Below, piece by piece: positions 40,312 to 49,256 of a stretch of 64,000 nt of DNA (positions are counted from its first letter, which is position 1; each line of letters begins with the position of its first letter). A program made the position numbers and the translations under genes. Below the pieces are notes generated by a model. That model was not told the origin of the DNA. It saw nothing but the letters and a program-made list of their open reading frames with translations, and did no database searches. The stretch is from Croceibacterium ferulae (GTDB lineage: Bacteria > Pseudomonadota > Alphaproteobacteria > Sphingomonadales > Sphingomonadaceae). Location: assembly GCF_003660445.1 (NCBI RefSeq), contig NZ_QZVQ01000010.1, positions 62,001 to 126,000 of the forward strand, in the 5' to 3' direction.

Positions 40312-40388
40312 TGGTCGGGGAGAGAGGATTCGAACCTCCGGCCCCTGCCTCCCGAAGACAGTGCTCTACCAGGCTGAGCTACTCCCCG
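40312..40388 (-). tRNA. tRNA-Pro (anticodon CGG)
   Basis: A 77-nt cloverleaf on the minus strand. Acceptor CGGGGAG pairs with CTCCCCG, the D arm is GCTC-AGCCTGGTA-GAGC, the anticodon stem CTGTC/GGCAG holds the loop TTCGGGA with anticodon CGG, the T arm has GGTTCGAATCC, and CCA is encoded. It reads CCG proline codons, abundant in this GC-rich genome. Confidence 0.95.
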
Positions 40389-40500
40389 ACCGGACCTTAA
40401 CACACCCGGAAGAACCGGCTGCGAGGCAAGGCAGAGGCGGCCCTATAGGCAGGGTCCGCCGGGCTGGCAAGCGGCCATTTGGGGTGGTAGCGAAACAGCC

Positions 40501-41457
40501 ATGCACAGCCTCCTTCCTTCGACCCCGAGCCCGCATGCCGACCATTGGGAATGGCAGTATCTCGATCTGATGCGTCGCATCTGGGAAGAGGGCGACGAAC
40601 GCGCAGACCGCACCGGGGTGGGCACCCGCAGCATCTTCGGCCCGCAGCTGCGGATCGACCTGTCGGACGATCGCGTCCCCTTGCTGACCACCAAGCGCGT
40701 ATACTGGAAGGCAGCGGCGCGTGAGATGTTGTGGTTCCTGTCGGGCGATACCAACATCCGTCCGTTGCTGCAGCAAGGCGTCACCATCTGGAGCGACTGG
40801 CCGCTCGCGTTGTACCGGCGCTCCACTGGCGAGGAGATCACTCAGGAGGCATTCGAGAGGCGAATCGTCGAGGACGCGGCTTTCGCCACGCGATGGGGTG
40901 ATCTTGGCCCGGTCTATGGCAAGCAATGGGTCGACTGGCCGACTTACGCGCCCGAGGGCAACGGATTGTTTCGGCAGGGGCCCGGCATCAACCAGCTGGA
41001 ACTGCTGATCGATGGCTTGCGGCGCGATCCTGCCGGTCGGCGACACATCATCGAGGGATGGAACGTGGCGGAACTGCACCAAATGGCGCTGCCGCCATGT
41101 CACAAGACCTACCAGTTTCATGTCAGCGGCGGACGCCTGTCCTGCCAGCTGTACCAGCGCAGCTGCGACGTTGCGTTGGGCCTGCCGTTCAACCTGTTCG
41201 GAGCCGCGCTGTTGACGCGCATGGTGGCGGCGCAGGCGGATCTGCAGCCGGGCGAGCTGATCTGGACCGGAGGGGACACGCACCTCTACCTCAACCATGC
41301 GCATCTGGTGGAGGAGCAACTCGGCCGGGCACCATCCGGTGAGCCGCGCCTACGATTGTTGCGCCGCCCGGAAACAATTTTCGATTATCTGTTTGAAGAT
41401 TTCGAGGTGCCGGATTACCATCCGCAGGGCGCCATCCGCGCACCCGTCGCCGTGTAA
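40501..41457 (+). CDS. thyA: Thymidylate synthase (ThyA type)
   Basis: A 318-residue methylene-THF-dependent thymidylate synthase. RTGVGTRSIFG binds phosphate, WFLSGDTNIRPL follows, the nucleophile is Cys200 in ALPPCHKTYQF, and QRSCDVALGLPFNLF and THLYLNHAHLVEEQ complete the dUMP and folate sites. An insertion of about 30 residues (TGEEITQEAFERRIVED) before the RWGDLGPVYGKQW motif makes it longer than E. coli ThyA, as in many proteobacteria. It stands alone, divergent from tRNA-Pro. Confidence 0.97.
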   Translation: MHSLLPSTPSPHADHWEWQYLDLMRRIWEEGDERADRTGVGTRSIFGPQLRIDLSDDRVPLLTTKRVYWKAAAREMLWFLSGDTNIRPLLQQGVTIWSDWPLALYRRSTGEEITQEAFERRIVEDAAFATRWGDLGPVYGKQWVDWPTYAPEGNGLFRQGPGINQLELLIDGLRRDPAGRRHIIEGWNVAELHQMALPPCHKTYQFHVSGGRLSCQLYQRSCDVALGLPFNLFGAALLTRMVAAQADLQPGELIWTGGDTHLYLNHAHLVEEQLGRAPSGEPRLRLLRRPETIFDYLFEDFEVPDYHPQGAIRAPVAV

Positions 41458-41512
41458 GCGGCGTTGATGACAAGGGCTCCGGCATGAACCGGGCCCGGTC
41501 TGGAGAGAGAGC

Positions 41513-42808
41513 ATGACGATGGAGGCAGTGCCCCCGGCGGGCGCGAACCGTCCAGTATTGGCGCTGCACGTGCCGGAGCCGCGGTTCCGCCCCGGCGACC
41601 CGGTCGATTTCGGCTTCCTGACGATACCGCCGGCCGGCGCCCAGCCGCGCCCGGACGAAACCTGCGCACCGGCCGAGACATTCCCGCTTTGCACCGATCT
41701 GGTCCGCGTGCTGGGCGACGACGATCAGGCCCATGGACCGTGGGATCCGCGCCTGTCCGCAGACGGGATGCGCACCATGCTGCGCCTGATGGCGATGGTG
41801 CGCGTCTTCGACGGACGGATGTACCGGCTGCAGCGGCAGGGCAAGACCAGCTTCTACCTGAAATGCACCGGGGAGGAGGCGACCAGCGTGGCGGCGACGA
41901 TGGCGCTGGATGCCGGCGACATGATCTTCCCGTCCTACCGCCAGCAGGGCTGCCTTATCGCGCGCGACTACCCGCTGCTGGAGATGGTGAACCAGATCTT
42001 CAGCAACCGGGCAGACAAGCTGAAGGGGCGGCAGCTGCCGATCCTCTATTCCGCGCGGGAGGTGAACTTCTTCACCATCAGCGGCAATCTGGCGACGCAG
42101 CTGCCGCAGGCGACCGGCTTCGCCATGGCCAGCGCCATCAAGGGCGACAGCCGCATCGCCAGCGCCTGGGTCGGGGAAGGGTCCACGGCGGAAGGAGACT
42201 TCCACAATGCGCTGACCTTCGCCGCGGTCTACAATGCGCCAGTGGTGTTCGCCGTGGTGAACAACCAGTGGGCGATCTCCAGCTTCTCCGGCTTCGCAGG
42301 CGCGGAGCGGACGAGCTTTGCCGCCCGTGCCATCGGTTATGGCATCGCGGGGCTGAAGGTCGACGGCAACGATGCGCTGGCGGTCTATGCGGCGCATGCC
42401 TGGGCCGCCGATCGTGCGCGGCTGAACCACGGCCCGACGCTGATCGAGTATTTCACCTACCGCGTGGAGGGGCACTCCACCTCCGACGACCCGAGCGTCT
42501 ACCGCGCCGCGGATGAAGGCACCGGCTGGCCGCTGGGCGACCCGATCGCCCGCCTGTCTGCCCATCTGATTGCAATTGGCGAATGGTCGGCAGAGGCGCA
42601 CGCAGCCATGCTGACAGAGCTGGATGGCGAAGTGCGCACCGCGATCCGCGCGGCCGAGGCGAACGGCATCCTGGGCCACGGCCTGCACCAGCCTGACACC
42701 ACCATGTTCGAGGATGTGTACGAGACCATGCCGTGGCACCTGCGCGAGCAGATGGCGCAGGCCCTGCACGAGCGGGCGGTCAAGTATCCGCCGGAGGTGC
42801 AGCCATGA
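41513..42808 (+). CDS. Branched-chain 2-oxoacid dehydrogenase E1 alpha subunit
   Basis: A 431-residue thiamine-diphosphate-dependent E1 alpha that decarboxylates the 2-oxoacids of Val, Leu and Ile. The TPP/Mg motif reads WVGEGSTAEGDFHNALTFAA...VNNQW; REVNFFTISGNLATQLPQA and the phosphorylation-loop-like YRVEGHSTSDDPSVYR also fit the branched-chain type, and the N-terminal ~65-residue extension fits too. It is first of three genes and overlaps the beta gene by ATGA. A pyruvate-type E1 is less likely given the N-terminal extension and operon. Confidence 0.92.
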   Translation: MTMEAVPPAGANRPVLALHVPEPRFRPGDPVDFGFLTIPPAGAQPRPDETCAPAETFPLCTDLVRVLGDDDQAHGPWDPRLSADGMRTMLRLMAMVRVFDGRMYRLQRQGKTSFYLKCTGEEATSVAATMALDAGDMIFPSYRQQGCLIARDYPLLEMVNQIFSNRADKLKGRQLPILYSAREVNFFTISGNLATQLPQATGFAMASAIKGDSRIASAWVGEGSTAEGDFHNALTFAAVYNAPVVFAVVNNQWAISSFSGFAGAERTSFAARAIGYGIAGLKVDGNDALAVYAAHAWAADRARLNHGPTLIEYFTYRVEGHSTSDDPSVYRAADEGTGWPLGDPIARLSAHLIAIGEWSAEAHAAMLTELDGEVRTAIRAAEANGILGHGLHQPDTTMFEDVYETMPWHLREQMAQALHERAVKYPPEVQP

Positions 42809-43842
42809 GCACCGACGAAGGGGCAGGGCGCCCGATGACCATGATCGAGGCGATCAACGACGCGCTCGACATCATGCTCGCCCGCGATCCCGATGTGGTG
42901 GTGCTGGGCGAGGATATCGGCTTTTTCGGCGGTGTGTTCCGCGCTACTGCGGGCCTGCAGGCGAAGCATGGCAAGACCCGCGTGTTCGACACGCCGATCA
43001 GCGAATGCGGCATCATCGGCGTGGCGGTGGGCATGGGCGCCTACGGCCTGCGTCCGGTGCCGGAGATCCAGTTCGCCGATTACATCTATCCCGGGCTGGA
43101 CCAGCTGATCAGCGAAGCGGCGCGGCTGCGATATCGCTCTGCCGCGGAGTTCATCGCGCCCATGACCGTGCGCACGCCGTTTGGCGGCGGCATCTTCGGC
43201 GGGCAGACGCACAGCCAGAGCCCGGAAGCGCTGTTCACGCATGTGGCGGGCCTCAAGACCGTGGTGCCGAGCACTCCGCACGATGCCAAGGGGCTGCTGA
43301 TCGCCGCGATCGAGGACAATGACCCGGTGCTCTTCTTCGAGCCCAAGCGCCTCTATAACGGTCCGTTCGACGGCTATTACGACCGCCCGGCCAAGGTCTG
43401 GAAGGGCCACGCCGATGCCGTGGTGCCCGACGGGCACTACACCATCCCGCTGGGCAAGGCGCGGACGGTGCGGGAAGGGGAGGCGCTGACCATCCTGGCC
43501 TACGGCACGATGGTCCATGTCGCCTCCGGCGTGGTCGAGTCGCTGGGCGTCGATGCCGAAATCATCGACCTGCGCACGCTGGTGCCGCTCGATATCGAGG
43601 CGATCGAGCAATCCGTCCGCAAGACCGGGCGCTGCCTGATCGTGCATGAGGCGACCCGCACCAGCGGCTTCGGCGCAGAGCTGTCGGCGTTGGTGACGGA
43701 GCGCTGTTTCTACCATTTGGAGGCTCCGGTGGAGCGGGTCACGGGGTTCGACACTCCGTATCCGCACAGCCTGGAATGGGCCTATTTCCCCGGACCTGTC
43801 CGGGTCGGCGAGGCGATCGAGCGGCTGTTGGCCGCCGACTGA
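42805..43842 (+). CDS. Branched-chain 2-oxoacid dehydrogenase E1 beta subunit
   Basis: A 345-residue E1 beta subunit. Features: VLGEDIGFFGGVFRATAGL, FDTPISECGIIGVAVGMGAYG, EIQFADYIYPGLDQL and RTPFGGGIFGGQTHSQSPEALF, typical of transketolase-like beta chains; the C-terminal half has IIDLRTLVPLDIEAI and VHEATRTSGFGAEL. The start codon overlaps the alpha stop, and the E2 gene begins 13 bp downstream behind AAGGAGGGG. Confidence 0.94.
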   Translation: MSTDEGAGRPMTMIEAINDALDIMLARDPDVVVLGEDIGFFGGVFRATAGLQAKHGKTRVFDTPISECGIIGVAVGMGAYGLRPVPEIQFADYIYPGLDQLISEAARLRYRSAAEFIAPMTVRTPFGGGIFGGQTHSQSPEALFTHVAGLKTVVPSTPHDAKGLLIAAIEDNDPVLFFEPKRLYNGPFDGYYDRPAKVWKGHADAVVPDGHYTIPLGKARTVREGEALTILAYGTMVHVASGVVESLGVDAEIIDLRTLVPLDIEAIEQSVRKTGRCLIVHEATRTSGFGAELSALVTERCFYHLEAPVERVTGFDTPYPHSLEWAYFPGPVRVGEAIERLLAAD

Positions 43843-43855
43843 CAAGGAGGGGCAC

Positions 43856-45121
43856 ATGGCCCGCTACAGCTTCAACCTGCCCGATATCGGCGAAGGCATC
43901 GCCGAGGCGGAGATCGTGCGCTGGCACGTCGCCGTCGGCGACTGGGTGGCAGAGGACATGCCGATCGCCGACCTGATGACGGACAAGGCCACGGTGGAGA
44001 TGGAGACTCCCGTCGCCGGCCGTGTGCTCGAGGTCGCCGGAAAGGAAGGCGATGTGATCGCCATCGGATCAGCGCTGGTCATCCTCGAGACCGACGCAGA
44101 GGCGGGATCGACCGGCCAGGGTGAGCGCCCCGCCGCCGACGCGGCGCGAGCGGAGGCGGGTCCTGCCCATGAAGATGAGCCGGCTGCACCGGCCGAGCCT
44201 GCGAGTCCCGCCCCCGTCCCACCGGTCGAGGCAGTCTCGTACGCTCAGACCTCGGGCAGGATCCAAGCCAGCCCGGCGGTGCGCGAGCGCGCCCGCTCCA
44301 TGGGGATCGACCTGAGCCAGATCAGGCCCGCCGCAGACAACCGCATCCGGCATGCCGATCTGGACGCCTTCCTCAGCTACACGCCGGGCTATGCTGCCAA
44401 AATTGGGGCGCAGGCGGACGAGGTGGTGCCCGTCATCGGCCTGCGCCGCCGGATCGCGGAGGCCATGAGTGCCTCCAAGCGGCAAATCCCGCACTTCACG
44501 CTGGTGGAGGAATGCGACGTGACCGCGCTGGAGGAAGCGCGGATGCAGCTGAATGGCGCAGGCGATGACCGGCCGCGCCTGACCCTGCTGCCGCTGCTGA
44601 TCGCTGCAACCTGCCGCGCCTTGGCCGAACACCGGATGCTGAACGCCCGCTATGACGAGGAAGCCGGCGCGGTCACCCGTCACGGCGCTGTGCATATGGG
44701 CATGGCGACGGCCACAGCGAACGGCCTGATCGTGCCGGTGATCCGCGATGCACAGGGCAGGAATCTGTGGCAGCTGGCGGACGAGATCACCCGGCTCGCC
44801 ACCGCTGCGCGTGACGGCAGCGCGGCGCGGCAGGAACTGTCCGGCTCCACCTTCACCATCAGCTCCCTCGGGCCGCTGGGCGGCGTGGCGGCGACCCCGG
44901 TGATCAACCGTCCGGAGGTCGCCATCCTGGCGCCAGGCAGGATCGTGGAGCGCCCCGCTTTCGTGCCGGACGGCATGGGTGGGGAGCGTATCGCCAAGCG
45001 CAAGCTGATGAACCTTTCGCTGTCCTGCGATCACCGCGTGGTCGACGGGCAGGATGCGGCGCTGTTCATGCAGACCATGCGCGGACTGCTGGAAATGCCG
45101 GCGCGACTGCTGGCTGGTTGA
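43856..45121 (+). CDS. Lipoamide acyltransferase E2 of branched-chain 2-oxoacid dehydrogenase
   Basis: A 421-residue E2 with one N-terminal lipoyl domain (lipoyl lysine in LMTDKATVEMETP), an Ala/Pro-rich linker (about 80-135), the E3-binding domain (SPAVRERARSMGIDLSQIRP) and the catalytic domain ending LSLSCDHRVVDGQDAALFM with the His and Asp of the active site. It passes the acyl group to CoA. No lpd (E3) gene is near, so E3 must be shared with other complexes. Two tRNA-Asp genes follow. Confidence 0.94.
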   Translation: MARYSFNLPDIGEGIAEAEIVRWHVAVGDWVAEDMPIADLMTDKATVEMETPVAGRVLEVAGKEGDVIAIGSALVILETDAEAGSTGQGERPAADAARAEAGPAHEDEPAAPAEPASPAPVPPVEAVSYAQTSGRIQASPAVRERARSMGIDLSQIRPAADNRIRHADLDAFLSYTPGYAAKIGAQADEVVPVIGLRRRIAEAMSASKRQIPHFTLVEECDVTALEEARMQLNGAGDDRPRLTLLPLLIAATCRALAEHRMLNARYDEEAGAVTRHGAVHMGMATATANGLIVPVIRDAQGRNLWQLADEITRLATAARDGSAARQELSGSTFTISSLGPLGGVAATPVINRPEVAILAPGRIVERPAFVPDGMGGERIAKRKLMNLSLSCDHRVVDGQDAALFMQTMRGLLEMPARLLAG

Positions 45122-45162
45122 AGGGGAGAGACAAAGCTTTTTCCACAGGCGATTTCGACCTG

Positions 45163-45191
45163 TTGACAGGGCAGGCGACCGCCCGTAGAGG
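45163..45191 (+). promoter_or_regulatory. Promoter for the tRNA-Asp pair
   Basis: TTGACA, 17 nt, TAGAGG lies 31 bp before the first tRNA-Asp. The -35 is perfect and the -10 resembles those of alphaproteobacterial stable-RNA promoters. Confidence 0.65.
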
Positions 45192-45221
45192 CGCGTCTCC
45201 CAAGCGGGCTCCGGCCTGTAA

Positions 45222-45298
<77 letters not shown>

Positions 45299-45374
45299 CT
45301 TGGGGGGTTTTCCAGACTCTCAGGTGGCGGTTCAGCCCTTAGGGCAGGTTTTCCACGTCGGCTTCGGCCTGTAC

Positions 45375-45451
<77 letters not shown>

Positions 45452-45479
45452 CTTCGTGGCCTTTGAACCCCGCGGCACT

Positions 45480-45692
45480 TCAGCTCCAGCGGCCGGTTTC
45501 CATCCAGATCAGGAAGCGCCTGAGCGGCAGCAGCCAGGCGACGCCCAGCACCAGGTAGATCACGGTCTGCAGCCACACCGGCTGCCGCCCGATCCACGGC
45601 GACAGCTGCAGGATCAGGCCGGCATAGAGCGCCAGTCCGACCAGCAGCAGCAGCACGCCCGCCGGGATGCGCAGGGTGGGCTTCTCCCGCAT
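45480..45692 (-). CDS. DUF2842 small membrane protein
   Basis: A 70-residue protein with two membrane helices (IPAGVLLLLVGLALYAGLIL and LQTVIYLVLGVAWLLPL) and the conserved tail RRFLIWMETGRWS, which identifies DUF2842. Function unknown. Its start overlaps the fau stop (TGATG, 45690-45694), so it is the last gene of the zapA-6S-fau unit. Confidence 0.88.
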   Translation of the reverse strand: MREKPTLRIPAGVLLLLVGLALYAGLILQLSPWIGRQPVWLQTVIYLVLGVAWLLPLRRFLIWMETGRWS

Positions 45693-46273
45693 CAGAACGG
45701 CCCCAGCACCCGCGTGGGCGTGACGATCGCGTTCAGCGGCATGTCATGCGGCGCGATGGGCAATTCGAGCACCTCCTGCACATCCCACGCCATGCCGATG
45801 GCGATCACGTCCGGATGTGCGAGCAGGTACCGATCATAGAAGCCGCCACCCTGACCCAAGCGCTCGCCGGTGGCAGTGAACCCCACCAGCGGGACGAACA
45901 GCACGTCCGGGTCCACGATCGGTGTCTGCCGATCGGGCTGCAGCAGGCCCATGGGACCAGGTGACAGATCGCTTTCATCGTACGGATCGGTGTGGCGATG
46001 AAAGGTCAACTCCCCGCCGACCGTCACATGCGGCAAGGCGATCGGGTGCCCCGCCTCGAAGAAATGACGGATGTAGCCGGCCGTGCGCGCTTCGCCCTCG
46101 GCGGCGCGGTACAGGCCGATCGTGGCGCCTTCCGGCACCAGGTCCAGCACAGGGCGGGGCGGGCGATTGAACACCAGGGCGCTGACTTCACGGGGCAGGG
46201 CGGCGGCATGATCGAGGCGGGCCTGGCGCAAGGTGGCGCGCAAGCGCTTCTTCTGCTCGAAAATGTCGGCCAA
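45692..46273 (-). CDS. fau: 5-formyltetrahydrofolate cyclo-ligase
   Basis: A ~193-residue ligase converting 5-formyl-THF to methenyl-THF. EQKKRLRATLRQARL opens the protein, and VLFVPLVGFTATGERLGQGGGFYDRYL carries the ATP and folate site, with AWDVQEVLELPIAPHDMPLNAIVTPTRV at the end. I prefer the TTG at 46273 because GGAGG lies 5 bases upstream and the family N-terminus begins there. An in-frame ATG at 46345 would add a low-complexity stretch encoded by a heptanucleotide repeat. It is downstream of the 6S RNA gene, the usual arrangement. Confidence 0.9.
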   Translation of the reverse strand: MADIFEQKKRLRATLRQARLDHAAALPREVSALVFNRPPRPVLDLVPEGATIGLYRAAEGEARTAGYIRHFFEAGHPIALPHVTVGGELTFHRHTDPYDESDLSPGPMGLLQPDRQTPIVDPDVLFVPLVGFTATGERLGQGGGFYDRYLLAHPDVIAIGMAWDVQEVLELPIAPHDMPLNAIVTPTRVLGPF

Positions 46274-46294
46274 GCCGTCCTCCGCTGCGCTGCC

Positions 46295-46322
46295 CGGGCG
46301 CCGGGCGCCGGGCGCCGGGCGG
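46295..46322. repeat. Heptanucleotide tandem repeat (CGGGCGC) x4
   Basis: Three perfect copies and one imperfect copy of a 7-bp unit sit just upstream of the fau start. On the fau strand this makes a very stable GC block directly before the GGAGG site. Because 7 is not a multiple of 3, slippage would shift any frame reading through it from the upstream ATG. Confidence 0.85.
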
Positions 46323-46384
46323 TGATGGTGTGGCGGAACCACCATGGGTCGTTTGCCGGGAAATCCTCTGACGCGTCACGTCAG

Positions 46385-46540
46385 GTGGGCGCCATGTGCA
46401 CCGGCCTTCGGGACGAACCCGCAAGCCGGGCAGGGACAGCTCCCAAGGATTTGGTTATAGCCTCAGGGATTTTCATGCAGCTCGTGCCGGGCAGTCCCGC
46501 CAGCGCCAATCTAGGAGCAGGTGACGTTGCACTCAAGGGG
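46385..46540 (-). ncRNA. ssrS: 6S RNA
   Basis: The zapA-fau interval on the minus strand is the standard 6S RNA position. The sequence contains GCTATAACCAAATCCTTGGG and CTGTCCCTGCCCGGCTTGCG in a largely self-complementary region, with an outer stem possible between ACGTCA (near the 5' end) and TGACGT (near the 3' end). 6S RNA mimics an open promoter and binds the RpoD holoenzyme in stationary phase. The exact ends are estimated to within about 10 nt. Identification rests on synteny and general resemblance, not on a covariance search. Confidence 0.75.
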
Positions 46541-46561
46541 TACGCGGCGTGGCGGAGCAAA

Positions 46562-46885
46562 TCAGTCCGGGCTTGTCTTATCCAGCCGGTCGGCCACGCC
46601 TTCCAGGCGGCTGGCAAGCTGCTCCAGCATGATGGCGGGATCGTCGCCGTCAGAGACAGGATCGGCAGCCTGCCGGTCGAGCTGTTCGCGCGCCTCGTGC
46701 AGTTCGTCCGCCAGCACCAGCGTGGCGTAAAGCAGGCGGCGGACCTCCGACTGGCTGGCGAGACCAGGCACCGCCCGCAGGCGGTTCTCCACCAGATCGC
46801 CGAGCGCGCGCAGATGCGCCTCCTCGCCCGGCGCGCAGGCGACGGTGTAGGCTCGCCCGCCGATCGTCACGTTCACATTGCTCAT
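46562..46885 (-). CDS. zapA: Cell division protein ZapA
   Basis: A 107-residue ZapA that cross-links FtsZ filaments at midcell. VNVTIGGRAYTVACAPGEEAHLRAL is the globular head and the rest is a helical coiled coil (VRRLLYATLVLADELHEAREQLDR). It follows a 60-residue coiled-coil gene by 16 bp and precedes 6S RNA. Confidence 0.93.
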   Translation of the reverse strand: MSNVNVTIGGRAYTVACAPGEEAHLRALGDLVENRLRAVPGLASQSEVRRLLYATLVLADELHEAREQLDRQAADPVSDGDDPAIMLEQLASRLEGVADRLDKTSPD

Positions 46886-46901
46886 GACCGGTGCTGCATC
46901 C

Positions 46902-47084
46902 TCAGCCGTCCAGCCGGCCGATCAGCCGGTCCAGTTCCGCAAGCGCGGCCGTGGCCTCGGCGCGCAGGGCGGCATGGCGCTGCTCCAGCCCAGTGTCCGC
47001 CGGTGCACGCGCTGCTGCCGTTTCGATACGGTCGGTTGCGCGGGCGATGCGCTGCAAGGCGTGGCTGATCCGCTGGCGGTCCAT
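46902..47084 (-). CDS. Small coiled-coil protein upstream of zapA
   Basis: A 60-residue fully helical protein (MDRQRISHALQRIARATDRI...ALAELDRLIGRLDG) with heptad-like spacing. The family is not named with certainty; similar short proteins precede zapA in related genomes. I chose the ATG at 47084; longer frames upstream enter the divergent tkt promoter. A division-related partner role for ZapA is possible but unproven. Confidence 0.75.
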   Translation of the reverse strand: MDRQRISHALQRIARATDRIETAAARAPADTGLEQRHAALRAEATAALAELDRLIGRLDG

Positions 47085-47261
47085 ATCGCGCGCCTTATTC
47101 AACAAAGCGCATAATGGCAAAGTGTTGTGCGGCACTGCTGCAACAGGCTCTCGGCCCAAACCGGGCACCATGCTTGACGGCGCCAGTCCCGTTCGCAAGG
47201 GAGGCCGCGACCGAATCGCGCACCCGATCTTGACGCGACCATGTTTTTCCGGAGCAATCGT

Positions 47262-49238
47262 TTGACGCAGGATCCTGTCCGCCTCGCCGCAATGGCCAAT
47301 GCCGTTCGGGCGCTGTCCATGGATGCGGTGCAGGCCGCGAATTCAGGCCATCCCGGCATGCCGATGGGCATGGCCGACGTGGCGACGGTGCTGTGGTCCG
47401 ATTACCTGAAGTTTGATCCCGCGCAGCCAGACTGGGCGGATCGCGACCGCTTCGTGCTGTCGGCAGGCCACGGCTCCATGCTGATCTACGCGCTGCTGCA
47501 CTTGTCCGGCTACGACCAGCCGACGATGGATGACATCCGCAACTTCCGCCAGCTGAACAGTGTATGTGCCGGCCATCCGGAAAACTTCCTTTTGCCGGCG
47601 GTGGAAGCGACTACTGGTCCTCTGGGGCAGGGGCTCGCCATGGCGGTGGGCATGGCGGTGGCCGAACGGCATCTCAATGCGCATTACGGCGACGATCTTG
47701 TCGATCACCGCACTTGGGTGATCGCGGGTGACGGTTGCCTGATGGAAGGCATCAATCACGAGGCGATCGGCCTGGCCGGGCATCTGAAGCTGGGCCGCAT
47801 GATCGTGCTGTGGGATGACAACCGCATCACCATCGATGGCAGCACGGACCTGTCCACCAGCGAGGATGTGGCGGCCCGCTACGCCGCCGCCGGCTGGCAT
47901 GTGGCCGCCTGCAACGGGCATGACGTTGCCGCGATCCGCTCTGCAATCGACGAAGCCGTGGCGGACGAGCGGCCCAGCCTGATCGCCTGCCGCACGGTGA
48001 TCGGCAAGGGTGCGCCCAATCTTCAGGGCACGTCCAAGACCCATGGCAGCCCGCTGGGCGCCACCGAGATCGCGCTGGTGCGCGAGACGCTGGGCTGGAC
48101 GGCGCCGGCATTCGAGGTTCCCGAAGAAATCGCCGCCGACTGGCGCGCCACGGGTGAGCGCAGCAAAGACGTTCACGCCGCTTGGCGGCAGCGGCTGGAG
48201 GCAAGCGAGCGGGCCGCGGAGTTCACCGCGCGGATGCACGGTGAGTTGCCGCAACTGGCCGACTGGGCCGAGTACAAGGCGCAGGTCGCGGCGGAACGGC
48301 CGAAGATGGCCACCCGCAAGGCGAGCGAGGCGGCCCTGTCCGTACTGACGCAGACGGTGCCGGCGCTGATCGGCGGGTCTGCCGACCTGACCGGTTCGAA
48401 CAACACCAAGACGCCGTCCACGACGCCGCTGACCGCCGACGATTATGCCGGCCGGTACCTCAATTACGGCATTCGCGAGTTCGGCATGGCCGCCGCGATG
48501 AACGGCATGGCGCTGCACGGGGGCGTGATCCCCTATGGCGGCACCTTCCTGGTGTTCTCGGACTATTCCCGCCCGGCGATTCGCCTGGGCGCGCTGCAGC
48601 AGGCGCGTACCGTCCATGTGATGACGCATGACAGCATCGGCCTGGGAGAAGACGGACCCACGCACCAGCCGGTGGAGCATCTGGCGTCCTTGCGCGTGAT
48701 CCCCGACCTGCTGGTGATGCGCCCGGCCGACACGCTGGAAACCGCCGAGTGCTGGGAACTGGCGCTGCAGCAGGCTGATCGGCCTTCGCTGCTGGCACTG
48801 ACGCGGCAGAACCTGCCGGCCGTGCGCTTCGACGCGGCGGAGAACCTGTGCGCCAAGGGTGCCTATCTGCTGAAGGGCGCCACGGCGGATCGGCGCGTGC
48901 TGCTGATCGCCACCGGGTCGGAAGTGTCGCTCGCGATCGAGGTGCAGGTTGCCCTGGAGGCTGCCGGGATCGGGGCCGACGTGGTTTCGATGCCCTGCGC
49001 CGAACTGTTCATGGAGCAGCCCGCCGAGTACCGTGCCGGCCTGCTCGGCGGCGAGGGTGTGCTGCGCGTCTCGATCGAGGCGGGCACCACTTTCGGTTGG
49101 GAACGCTTTACCGGACTGGATGGGCTGAATATCGGCATCGACCAGTTCGGCGCCTCCGCCCCGGCGGAGGAGCTGTTCGCGCGCTTCGGACTTACCGCCG
49201 ACGCGATCGTTCCGCAGATCATGGCCAAACTCGGCTGA
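47262..49238 (+). CDS. tkt: Transketolase
   Basis: A ~658-residue TPP enzyme moving two-carbon units between sugar phosphates. AANSGHPGMPMGMADVA (substrate His), GPLGQGLAMAVGMA, the TPP motif VIAGDGCLMEGINHEA...LWDDNRITIDG, and GIREFGMAAAMNG with the catalytic Glu, plus THDSIGLGEDGPTHQPVE are present. I prefer the TTG at 47262, which gives the family start LTQDPVRLAAMANAVRALSM and has GGAG 7 bases upstream; an ATG at 47241 adds seven residues. It is first in the tkt-gap-MOSC-pgk-fda operon. Confidence 0.96.
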   Translation: MTQDPVRLAAMANAVRALSMDAVQAANSGHPGMPMGMADVATVLWSDYLKFDPAQPDWADRDRFVLSAGHGSMLIYALLHLSGYDQPTMDDIRNFRQLNSVCAGHPENFLLPAVEATTGPLGQGLAMAVGMAVAERHLNAHYGDDLVDHRTWVIAGDGCLMEGINHEAIGLAGHLKLGRMIVLWDDNRITIDGSTDLSTSEDVAARYAAAGWHVAACNGHDVAAIRSAIDEAVADERPSLIACRTVIGKGAPNLQGTSKTHGSPLGATEIALVRETLGWTAPAFEVPEEIAADWRATGERSKDVHAAWRQRLEASERAAEFTARMHGELPQLADWAEYKAQVAAERPKMATRKASEAALSVLTQTVPALIGGSADLTGSNNTKTPSTTPLTADDYAGRYLNYGIREFGMAAAMNGMALHGGVIPYGGTFLVFSDYSRPAIRLGALQQARTVHVMTHDSIGLGEDGPTHQPVEHLASLRVIPDLLVMRPADTLETAECWELALQQADRPSLLALTRQNLPAVRFDAAENLCAKGAYLLKGATADRRVLLIATGSEVSLAIEVQVALEAAGIGADVVSMPCAELFMEQPAEYRAGLLGGEGVLRVSIEAGTTFGWERFTGLDGLNIGIDQFGASAPAEELFARFGLTADAIVPQIMAKLG

Positions 49239-49256
49239 ACTACAGGAGATAGATGG

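Noticed and set aside
46381-46617. A 78-codon open frame between zapA and fau
   Set aside because: It lies within the 6S RNA locus and the end of zapA. Its sequence follows the RNA, not a protein family.
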